Source of the DNA: Actinomycetota bacterium
GTDB lineage: Bacteria > Actinomycetota > Actinomycetes > JACCUZ01
DNA: 8,697 nucleotides
Assembly (NCBI GenBank): GCA_030841195.1
Contig: JAVEDA010000510.1
Location: 1 to 8,697, forward strand
Direction: 5' to 3'
In this document: positions 1 to 5,145 of the stretch, in pieces
How positions within the stretch are numbered: the first letter of the stretch is position 1
Layout of the letters: the number at the start of each line of letters is the position of its first letter
Program-made: the position numbers and the translations under genes
The notes under the pieces: generated by a model
Told to the model about the DNA's origin: nothing
What the model saw: the letters and a program-made list of their open reading frames with translations, nothing else
Databases searched by the model: none

Positions 1-375
1 GAGGACGTGATCCTGCCGCTCTACACGGCGCTGGGGACGAGGTTCCACCACGAGGGCCGACCGAAGGACCGAGCCACGATCGAGGAGGCCCTGGCCGAGG
101 TCGGGCTGCCGACCGCGCTGGCCGACGCGATGGACACCGACGACTTCGACGAGGCGCTGCGCAAGTCCCACCACGCAGGTATGGACCAGGTCGGCTACGA
201 GGTCGGCACGCCGGTCATCTCGGTCGAGGGAGTGGCTTTCTTCGGCCCGGTCGTCTCGCCGATCCCGCGCGGCGAGGCCGCCGGGCTGCTCTGGGACGGC
301 GTGCGTCTGGTGGCCGGCACCGACGGCTTCTTCGAGCTCAAGCGCTCCCGCACCCGGGACCCGATCTTCGACTGA
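1..375 (+). CDS. Mycothiol-dependent nitroreductase / DsbA-family thioredoxin-fold protein, C-terminal part
   Basis: The reading frame is open from the first base and stops with TGA at 373-375, so only the last 124 residues are present and the true start lies off the left edge. The visible part matches the C-terminal half of the DsbA-like family typified by M. tuberculosis Rv2466c: a helical segment (EALAEVGLP, ALRKSHHAGMDQVGYEVGTP), then the cis-Pro strand (VGTPVISVEG), AFFGPVVSPIPRGEAAG and a C-terminal FELKRSRTRDPIFD. In Rv2466c the CxxC redox centre, which works with mycothiol, sits near the N-terminus and would be outside this window, so activity cannot be judged here. The family is cytosolic and about 200 residues long. 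In mycobacteria the same gene also lies next to rpiB, which supports the call. Here a small gene and a DUF429 gene separate the two. Confidence 0.85.
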   Translation, partial: EDVILPLYTALGTRFHHEGRPKDRATIEEALAEVGLPTALADAMDTDDFDEALRKSHHAGMDQVGYEVGTPVISVEGVAFFGPVVSPIPRGEAAGLLWDGVRLVAGTDGFFELKRSRTRDPIFD

Positions 376-406
376 CGCCGTAGCGCGGGACGCCACCGAA
401 AACCGC

Positions 407-435
407 CTGACACCACCGCTTTATGGGGGCATGCT
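407..435 (+). promoter_or_regulatory. Predicted sigma-70-type promoter of the small gene at 460
   Basis: A -35-like CTGACA (407-412, five of six matches to TTGACA) is followed by a 17-bp spacer and a -10-like CATGCT (430-435). Transcription would start near 442, just ahead of a ribosome binding site GAGGGG (445-450). Spacing and order are right, but the -10 lacks the first T of TANNNT. Confidence 0.4.
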
Positions 436-459
436 GGCCCTACCGAGGGGGTGGCAGCA

Positions 460-660
460 GTGATCAGTGCACGACCTGGCTACTGGGACGTCGACCGGTG
501 CTCGTGGGTGGGGGTGGACCCCGTCTACGTGGTGCCGCCGCTGCGGCACGCCGAGCACACGCGCGACCGGGCCCCCGGGGCGATCGTTCCTGAGCCGCGG
601 TCCGAGGACGAGACCGAGGTGCTCCTCGACCGGGAGCCAGGGGCCGCCGCCTCCGCCTGA
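460..660 (+). CDS. Small hypothetical protein (66 aa)
   Basis: I do not recognise a family. The frame starts with GTG at 460, nine bases after GAGGGG (445-450); an alternative GTG at 451 lies too close to that site. It ends with TGA at 658-660. The N-terminus has the sequence ARPGYWDVDRCSWVGVDP, with two Trp and one Cys, and looks like a short structured motif. It is followed by a V/P-rich stretch (YVVPPLRHAEH) and an acidic, probably disordered tail. There is no signal peptide or membrane segment. Three things suggest it is real: a plausible promoter just upstream, a good ribosome binding site, and a stop that lies only 7 bp before the convergent, frame-corrected end of the DUF429 gene. Function is unknown; a chance open frame in GC-rich DNA is possible. 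Confidence 0.5.
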   Translation: MISARPGYWDVDRCSWVGVDPVYVVPPLRHAEHTRDRAPGAIVPEPRSEDETEVLLDREPGAAASA

Positions 661-667
661 CCCGGCG

Positions 668-1316
668 TCAGGTCACGATCCGCATCGGCCGACCCTTCTC
701 GTCGTACGCCGGTACGCCGGGCAGCGTCCGGGCCCCGGCCGGCCAGCCAGCGGTGCGCCGACCAGGCGACGGCCAGGGCATCCAGCCCGTCGTCGCCGGG
801 CGGCAGCTCACCGAGGTCGCTGAGCCAGCCGGTCAGCAGCGCCACCCGGGCCGCCCGCCCGGCGGCGGTCTTCTTCGACGGCAGCGGCCCGGTACCGCCC
901 AGCTCGGCCAGGCTGAGCTCGGGGTGCACCTCGACCAGCCGGGGGTCGTCCGCCACCGCGTCGACCTCGCGGATCTTCGGCACCAGGTGCCAGGTCTGCA
1001 CGGACAGGCCGAGCCCCCCGGTCAGCTCCCGGTGCAGCCCGCCGGCCTCCTCGTAGGTGGCCGCGTCCAGCACCCCGCGCGGCGGCGCCAGGAACACCCG
1101 CGGGTGCGCCCGCCCCAGCAGCGACTTGGCCTCGACGTCGCAGCGCCGCCGACCGGTCGCCGGCAGCCCGATAGGCATGTCGACGCCGATCGCGGCCACC
1201 GGCAGAGCCAGCGCCTCGGCGATGGTGGCGAACCGGCGCCAGCTCACCCGGCCGCCCTCGACCAGCGCACCCACCCAGCCGCCGCGGCAGCCGTCCACCC
1301 CGAGGACGCTGGTCAC
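668..1316 (-). CDS. DUF429 family protein (predicted RNase H-like nuclease fold), frameshifted near its 3' end
   Basis: This is a DUF429/COG4923-type protein with a predicted RNase H-like fold; no biochemical role is firmly established. Visible motifs in order are VLGVDGCRGGWVGA (first acidic residue of the fold), AIGVDMPIGLP, RRCDVEAKSLLG with HPRVFLAPPRGVL, VEVHPELSLAELGG, SKKTAAGR and GDDGLDALAVAWSAHRW. The chosen start is GTG at 1316, seven bases after AGGA; a TTG at 1331 is the alternative. As sequenced, the frame runs on to 525 with an atypical Arg/Ser-rich tail. Dropping one G from the run at 733-736 (minus strand GGGG) restores a family-like ending, LPGVPAYDEKGRPMRIVT, with TGA at 668-670. 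This gives about 215 residues and a 7-bp gap to the convergent small gene instead of an antisense overlap. It is divergent from rpiB. The conserved core is intact, so the product may still function. Confidence 0.75.
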
Positions 1317-1329
1317 GCCCGGATCCTGC

Positions 1330-1335
1330 AAGACT
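1330..1335 (+). promoter_or_regulatory. Possible -10 box for a leaderless rpiB transcript
   Basis: AAGACT lies 7 nt before the rpiB ATG and differs from TANNNT (TAGACT is a common form) only at its first base. There is no Shine-Dalgarno sequence upstream of the ATG, which fits leaderless transcription from at or near the start codon. I see no convincing -35. Confidence 0.35.
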
Positions 1336-1342
1336 GCGCCTC

Positions 1343-1828
1343 ATGCGCGTCCACCTCGGCTCCGACCACGCGGGCTTCGAGCTGAAGTCGCACCTCTCCG
1401 ACCGCCTGCGCGAGCTCGGCTACGAGGTGGTCGACCACGGACCGGTCGAGTACGACCCGGTCGACGACTACCCGCCGTACGTGATGAGGGCGGCGGTGGC
1501 CGTCGTCAACGACGCGGGCAGCCTCGGCGTCGTCATCGGCGGGTCGGGCAACGGCGAGCAGATCGCGGCGAACAAGGTGCGCGGCGTGCGCGCGGCGCTG
1601 GCGTGGAACGACGACACGGCGAAGCTCTCGCGGGAGCACAACGACGCGAACGTCGTGAGCATCGGGGCCCGCATGCACACCGTGGACGAGGCGACCGGGC
1701 TGGTCGAGCGGTTCCTCACGACCCCGTTCAGCGGTGACCCGCGGCACGCCCGCAGGATCGCGATGATGAGCCACTACGAGGAGTCCGCCGAGCTGCCCGA
1801 GCTGCCGGCGCCCCCGCCGCTGCAATGA
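1343..1828 (+). CDS. rpiB: Ribose-5-phosphate isomerase B
   Basis: RpiB interconverts ribose-5-phosphate and ribulose-5-phosphate in the non-oxidative pentose phosphate pathway (cytosol). The 161-residue product has the RpiB/LacAB fold with the N-terminal signature MRVHLGSDHAGFELK (Asp8, His9 in the substrate site), DDYP at 41-44, GGSGNGEQIAANKVRGVRAALAWN at 66-89, SREHND (His99) and SIGARMHTV. The GGSGNGEQ form places Glu72 where E. coli RpiB has the catalytic Cys. This is the actinobacterial subtype known from M. tuberculosis, where the equivalent residue is Glu75. The ATG at 1343 begins exactly at the conserved first strand. The gene is divergent from DUF429 (26 bp between starts) and convergent with the acetyltransferase gene (16 bp between stops). 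The C-terminus (ELPAPPPLQ) is a Pro-rich extension. Confidence 0.96.
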   Translation: MRVHLGSDHAGFELKSHLSDRLRELGYEVVDHGPVEYDPVDDYPPYVMRAAVAVVNDAGSLGVVIGGSGNGEQIAANKVRGVRAALAWNDDTAKLSREHNDANVVSIGARMHTVDEATGLVERFLTTPFSGDPRHARRIAMMSHYEESAELPELPAPPPLQ

Positions 1829-1844
1829 CACGCCGAACCACGCA

Positions 1845-3083
1845 CTAGAAGACGATCGGGCACCACGGTGCGAGGTCGCTGCCGAACGCCTGGCTGGCCG
1901 CCTGCAGCTTGTCCGGGGCGCCGCTGACCCGCCCGGCGCCGGCCAGCTCACGCAGCGAGGTCCCGCCCAGGTAGGCGGCCCCCAGGTCGCGGGCGCCGAG
2001 CGTCAGGTCGGCGGGGTCGTCGGTGCGGGTGCAGGTCGCCCCGTCGGTGCCAGCGGTGAGCCGCCACCGGCCCTCGTTCCAGGGGCAGCGCCGGTCCTCG
2101 ACGTCGAGCACGACGTCGACGTCGGAGGCGTACGAACGGGCCGACAGCGCTGCCGGCAGGTCGACCAGCCGCACGTAGAGCGCGTCGCCGTGCTCCGGCT
2201 TCGCCCGCCGCGTGTTCTCCAGCCAGTGCAGCAGCGGGTCGTCGACGGGGACGTTCCACAGCGACGTGGTGCCCATCAGGTCGAGGTCGAACAAGTAGCG
2301 GTACAGCGTCGCCAGGGCGGCCGGGTCGACGGCGAGCACCTCGCGGACGTCGACCCGCCCGCTGCCGAAGTTCTCGTCGAAGTGCTGCTTGGTGGCGTAG
2401 CGGGCGTACCCGCGGACCCCGTGGGCGTCCTCGGCCACGACGCAGCGCAGTGCAGAGGCGCCCTGCCTCAGCGCCGGGAGGTCACGGACCACCCGGGCCC
2501 ACCACCGGTCGTCACGCCCGAGCATCCCCGGCCGTCGGGCCCGGACCTCGTCGTAGACACCGGCGGTCGCCTTCCAGTCGCCGGCCGGGACGAGGCGCAG
2601 CCGCAGCGCCGGGTCCGCGGGTGCGTCGGGGGACAGGGCTGTCGCGCTCCGGGGCACCGTCATCGACAGGTGGTGGGAAGCACGGCCGTAGCCGAACCGG
2701 CCGTAGATCTGCGGCTCGGACGCCCAGAGCACGGCGATCGGCTCCCGTCCCGCGTCGTGCACCGAGCCCAGCTGGAAGTCCATCAGCGCACCGAGGACGC
2801 CGCGCCGCCGATGGGTCGGCAGCACCCCGACCCAGCTCACCCCGGCGGCCGGCACGGTGCCGCCGGGCACGGTCACCTCGAGGGAGTACGCCCCGGCGAT
2901 GCCGACGAGCACGTCATCGTCGTACGCGCCGATGTCACGGCCCGGCTCCTGGGTCTCGCGGGCCGACTCCTCGAGCTCGGGCGGAGCCGTCATGCCGAAC
3001 GCGTGCGCGTCGACGTCGAGGAACGCCCGCCAGTCGTCGTCCCCGAGCGTCCGGACCGGCCAGGTGGTGCGCGGTGAGGTCAT
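1845..3083 (-). CDS. Eis-family GNAT N-acetyltransferase
   Basis: The 412-residue product has the domain layout of the Eis (enhanced intracellular survival) acetyltransferases: an N-terminal GNAT domain, a second GNAT-like domain and a C-terminal sterol-carrier-protein-like domain. Known Eis enzymes transfer acetyl from acetyl-CoA to amines such as aminoglycosides or lysine side chains. The acetyl-CoA pyrophosphate loop is seen as VSWVGVLPTHRRRGVLGALM (residues 82-101). Tyr127 in ASEPQIYGRFGYG corresponds to the Eis general acid Tyr126. The protein ends in Phe412 (APWCPIVF); in Eis the free carboxylate of the C-terminal Phe serves in catalysis. All three expected catalytic elements are therefore present. 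The ATG at 3083 precedes the conserved N-terminus. It is divergent from the phosphatase gene (95 bp between starts). The substrate cannot be predicted, so I give no gene symbol. Confidence 0.92.
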   Translation of the reverse strand: MTSPRTTWPVRTLGDDDWRAFLDVDAHAFGMTAPPELEESARETQEPGRDIGAYDDDVLVGIAGAYSLEVTVPGGTVPAAGVSWVGVLPTHRRRGVLGALMDFQLGSVHDAGREPIAVLWASEPQIYGRFGYGRASHHLSMTVPRSATALSPDAPADPALRLRLVPAGDWKATAGVYDEVRARRPGMLGRDDRWWARVVRDLPALRQGASALRCVVAEDAHGVRGYARYATKQHFDENFGSGRVDVREVLAVDPAALATLYRYLFDLDLMGTTSLWNVPVDDPLLHWLENTRRAKPEHGDALYVRLVDLPAALSARSYASDVDVVLDVEDRRCPWNEGRWRLTAGTDGATCTRTDDPADLTLGARDLGAAYLGGTSLRELAGAGRVSGAPDKLQAASQAFGSDLAPWCPIVF

Positions 3084-3165
3084 CCAGCCTGCCTACCAGA
3101 GAGGCGCGACGGCGGGCCAGCGCAATGCTTCTGTCAACCCGGACATGGCCCTGCGGCCCGATCGG

Positions 3166-3171
3166 TACTGT
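3166..3171 (+). promoter_or_regulatory. -10 box for a probable leaderless phosphatase transcript
   Basis: TACTGT matches TANNNT and ends 7 nt before the ATG at 3179, so transcription would begin at or next to the start codon. No Shine-Dalgarno sequence is visible. A GACATG at 3142-3147 stands about 18 bp upstream as a weak -35. Confidence 0.45.
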
Positions 3172-3178
3172 CTGCGCC

Positions 3179-4285
3179 ATGGCAGCCGTCCGACCGAGCC
3201 GCCGCCGCGGCCGGCAGGCCAGCTGGTGGCGCGCCAAGACCTGGGTGCGGCGGCACGTGCTGCACTCGGACGGGTTCGCCCTCCTGACCCTGAGCGCCTG
3301 CGCGGCTGCTTCTGGAGCCCTCTTCATCTCGAACCGGTCGTGGTTCCCGCTCACCACGCTGGCCCTGGTCGTGCTGGCCGGCGGCTTCCTGCTCACCGTG
3401 CGCAGCCTGCTCATCCTCGACGTCGTGGTCGCGGCGGTGATCGGGTTGGAGATGGTGCGGGCGACCGACCCGAAGGTGTCGCCGGGCGCCGTCCTGGTGG
3501 TCGCGGTCACCGCGACGATCGTGCACACCCTGGCCAGGTCGCGCGGGCGGCTGGGCGTGCAGGGGACCCGCGGCGACTCGATGCTGGTCGACCTGCGCGA
3601 CCGGCTGACCGCGCAGGGCGAGATGCCGGCCATGCCGGTCGGCTGGCAGGCCGAATACGTCCTCCGCTCCGCCGGCGGCGCGTCGTTCTCCGGCGACTTC
3701 CTCGTCGCCACCCGCTCGGACGACGGCAACCAGCTCGAGGTGGCGCTGGTGGACGTGTCCGGCAAGGGCGTCGACGCCGGCACCCGCGCGCTGCTGCTCT
3801 CCGGCGCGTTCGGCGGCCTGCTGGGCTCGGTGCCGCACGAGGACTTCCTGCCCGCGACCAACCGCTACCTGCTGCGTCAGCAGTGGGAGGAGGGGTTCGC
3901 GACCGTCGCCCACGTCATGATCGACCTGGAGTCCGGCGAGTACGTGGTGTCCGTGGCCGGGCACCCGCCCGCTGTGCAGTTCTCGGCCGGCTCGGGGCGC
4001 TGGCGGATGAGCGAGGCCAGCGAGGGACCGCTGCTGGGCGTCTTCCCGGACGCCAAGTTCGTCTCGGAGCGGGGCCGGCTGGACCGTGGCGACGCGCTGC
4101 TGCTGTTCACCGACGGCCTGATCGAGAAGCCCGGCCAGGACATCTCGGTGGGCATCGACAAGCTGCTGGGCGAGGCGGAGCGCCTGGTCACCAAGGGCTT
4201 CCGGCACGGGGCCAGGAAGCTGATCGACCGGGTGGCCGCGGCGGTCAACGACGACCGCGCCGTCGTGCTCGTCTGGCGCGACTGA
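3179..4285 (+). CDS. Membrane-anchored SpoIIE/RsbU-type PP2C serine phosphatase
   Basis: The 368-residue protein has a basic N-terminus (residues 1-25), then three to four hydrophobic segments (about 33-51, 58-74, 77-93, 103-119) that should anchor it in the cell membrane. The C-terminal cytosolic PP2C_SIG/SpoIIE phosphatase domain spans about 155-368. The metal-binding motifs are present: GDF at 172-174, VDVSGKGVDAG at 191-201, GHPPA at 261-265, LLFTDGLIE at 308-316 and the terminal DDRAVVLV at 358-365. Family members remove phosphate from serine on anti-sigma-factor antagonists (SpoIIAA/RsbV type) and so control alternative sigma factors. No partner switch gene lies in this window, so the target is unknown. 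There is no PAS or GAF sensor; the membrane part may be the input. The ATG at 3179 is chosen because coding-like sequence starts there and a -10 box lies just upstream. The frame stays open further upstream, but only as the shadow of the opposite-strand acetyltransferase gene. Confidence 0.92.
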   Translation: MAAVRPSRRRGRQASWWRAKTWVRRHVLHSDGFALLTLSACAAASGALFISNRSWFPLTTLALVVLAGGFLLTVRSLLILDVVVAAVIGLEMVRATDPKVSPGAVLVVAVTATIVHTLARSRGRLGVQGTRGDSMLVDLRDRLTAQGEMPAMPVGWQAEYVLRSAGGASFSGDFLVATRSDDGNQLEVALVDVSGKGVDAGTRALLLSGAFGGLLGSVPHEDFLPATNRYLLRQQWEEGFATVAHVMIDLESGEYVVSVAGHPPAVQFSAGSGRWRMSEASEGPLLGVFPDAKFVSERGRLDRGDALLLFTDGLIEKPGQDISVGIDKLLGEAERLVTKGFRHGARKLIDRVAAAVNDDRAVVLVWRD

Positions 4286-4303
4286 GGCGCGGCTGCGCGA
4301 AGT

Positions 4304-4350
4304 GGACGCCGACACACCAGGTTGTCGGCGTGTCTGGTGTCGGAGCGTCC
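4304..4350 (+). terminator. Nested hairpins after the phosphatase gene, possible terminator
   Basis: Two mutually exclusive stems can form 18 bp past the phosphatase stop. The first is a perfect 9-bp stem, ACGCCGACA (4306-4314) with TGTCGGCGT (4323-4331), enclosing an 8-nt loop. The second is a longer stem pairing 4304-4320 with 4334-4350 with one 2-nt bulge on each arm. No T tract follows, which is common for actinobacterial terminators. This could be a terminator or a structured regulatory element. Confidence 0.45.
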
Positions 4351-4393
4351 AGTTGATCTCCGGCAGCCGGCATGGCCCGAGCGCACCTGGGTC

Positions 4394-4399
4394 TAGCCT
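4394..4399 (+). promoter_or_regulatory. -10 box upstream of the SnoaL-like pseudogene
   Basis: TAGCCT fits TANNNT and ends 9 nt before the ATG at 4409, with no ribosome binding site between, suggesting leaderless or near-leaderless transcription. The promoter looks intact although the gene is broken. Confidence 0.4.
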
Positions 4400-4408
4400 C
4401 GGCTCGTC

Positions 4409-4821
4409 ATGACCGACGACTCGACGCCCGAGGCCATCGTCGACTCGACCCTCACGACGCTCGTCGGCTGCACGCGGCGGCGCGACCTGCTAGGCGTGCT
4501 CGACCTGCTAGGCGTGCTCGACCTGTTCCTCGACGACGCTGCTTTCCCGCTCCGACGCAGGAGACTTCGCTCTCGGTCGCGAGGACCTGCGGACGTTCCT
4601 CACCACGATCTTTGCCGAGCCGATCACCTACGGCTGGACCTGGGAACACCCGGTGGCCGGCCGGTACGGCGATGTGGTGTGGTTCGTGGCGCTTGCCCAG
4701 GCCGTCCTCGAGGTGGAGGGCGCCCCCACCCGTCCCCTATCGACTCAGTGACGTGCTGGTCCTGGTCAGCGGCAGCTGGCGGTTCGCGCTGTTCAACGGC
4801 GCTCAACCGGTGGCCGAGTAG
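4409..4821 (+). pseudogene. SnoaL/NTF2-like (DUF4440-type) protein gene, broken by two +1 frameshifts
   Basis: Three frames read in succession reconstruct one SnoaL-like protein of about 136 residues. The first (from ATG 4409) gives MTDDSTPEAIVDSTLTTLVG through DLFLDDAA, a typical N-terminal helix. The second (about 4545-4727) gives SDAGDFALGREDLRTFLTTI, then FAEPITYGWTWEHPVAGRYG and DVVWFVALAQAVLEVEGA. The third (about 4729-4821) gives PVPYRLSDVLVLVSGSWRFA and LFNGAQPVAE, then TAG. Both junctions need one base removed, most simply a C in the runs at 4546-4548 and 4723-4727. Family members form a cone-shaped alpha+beta fold with varied roles (small enzymes, ligand binding), so no function follows. 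An in-frame 18-bp tandem duplication also lies in the first helix. As sequenced, no single frame encodes the fold: it is either a decaying gene or a locus with sequence errors. It ends 14 bp from the convergent tRNA-Gly. Confidence 0.75.
4483..4525 (+). repeat. 18-bp tandem duplication inside the SnoaL-like gene
   Basis: The unit CGACCTGCTAGGCGTGCT occurs at 4483-4500 and again exactly at 4501-4518, followed by seven matching bases (4519-4525). It is in frame and doubles the peptide LLGVLD within the predicted N-terminal helix. The two copies are identical, so the duplication is probably recent. Confidence 0.9.
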
Positions 4822-4835
4822 TACCTGGGAAGACG

Positions 4836-4909
4836 TGGAGCGGGTGACCGGGATCGAACCGGCATGGCCAGCTTGGAAGGCTGGGGCTCTGCCATTGAGC
4901 TACACCCGC
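4836..4909 (-). tRNA. tRNA-Gly (anticodon TCC), CCA encoded
   Basis: Read on the minus strand, the acceptor stem GCGGGTG (4909-4903) pairs with CACCCGC (4846-4840), followed by discriminator T and an encoded CCA (4838-4836). The D arm contains GTAGCTCAATGGCAGAGC. The anticodon arm is CCAGC-CTTCCAA-GCTGG with anticodon TCC. The T arm is CCGGT-TCGATCC-CGG-like with the conserved TTCGATC. Length is 74 nt with CCA, standard for tRNA-Gly. It reads GGA (and possibly GGG) codons. Confidence 0.96.
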
Positions 4910-4921
4910 GAGACTGTGCTT

Positions 4922-4935
4922 GAACGGCTCCGTTC
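4922..4935. repeat. Inverted repeat between the divergent tRNA genes
   Basis: GAACGG-CT-CCGTTC is a perfect 6-bp inverted repeat in the 66-bp gap between tRNA-Gly (-) and tRNA-Pro (+). It lies 13 bp upstream of tRNA-Gly and near the expected -35 region of tRNA-Pro. It may be an operator or chance. Confidence 0.45.
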
Positions 4936-4956
4936 GCCGTACGCACGCTGTGGCTC

Positions 4957-4962
4957 TAGGAT
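4957..4962 (+). promoter_or_regulatory. -10 box of the tRNA-Pro promoter
   Basis: TAGGAT is a good TANNNT match, 13 nt before the mature tRNA 5' end, giving a short 5' leader of about 6 nt for RNase P to remove. A TTCGCC at 4933-4938 is a weak -35 at 18-bp spacing. Confidence 0.45.
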
Positions 4963-4975
4963 GCCATGAGCGCTG

Positions 4976-5051
4976 CGGGGCGTAGCGTAGTGGCTAGCGC
5001 GCCTGCTTTGGGGGCAGGAGATCGGGAGTTCGAGTCTCCCCGCCCCGACCA
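4976..5051 (+). tRNA. tRNA-Pro (anticodon TGG), CCA encoded
   Basis: The acceptor stem CGGGGCG (4976-4982) pairs with CGCCCCG (5041-5047), followed by discriminator A and an encoded CCA (5049-5051). The C1-G72 pair with A73 is the usual bacterial tRNA-Pro identity. The anticodon arm is CCTGC-TTTGGGG-GCAGG with anticodon TGG and G37. The T arm is GGGAG-TTCGAGT-CTCCC. Length is 76 nt. The tig start codon lies 94 bp downstream with no clear terminator between, so read-through into tig is possible. Confidence 0.96.
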
Positions 5052-5145
5052 CGTGTGCGACCGCAGGCGCTGCACCTGCCGCCGGGTCCTGCAACCGATG
5101 TCCGCCCGCGATGCCCTGTCTGACAGCCCAAGGAGCCCCCCGACC

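Noticed and set aside
1329..1331. TTG start for the DUF429 gene
   Set aside because: GTG at 1316 has AGGA at the right distance and begins at the conserved first strand. TTG remains possible but is less likely.
3132..3137. TTGACA on the minus strand as the -35 of the acetyltransferase gene
   Set aside because: The hexamer is perfect, but no TANNNT lies 16-19 bp downstream, so no promoter can be supported.
2450..3178. Long open frame upstream of, and in phase with, the phosphatase gene
   Set aside because: It lies opposite the intact Eis-like gene and has Arg/Pro/Ser-rich shadow composition. The phosphatase promoter and ATG lie at 3166-3181.
4966..5145. In-frame N-terminal extension of trigger factor
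   Set aside because: It would translate the tRNA-Pro gene. AAGGAG before GTG 5146 and family length fix the start.
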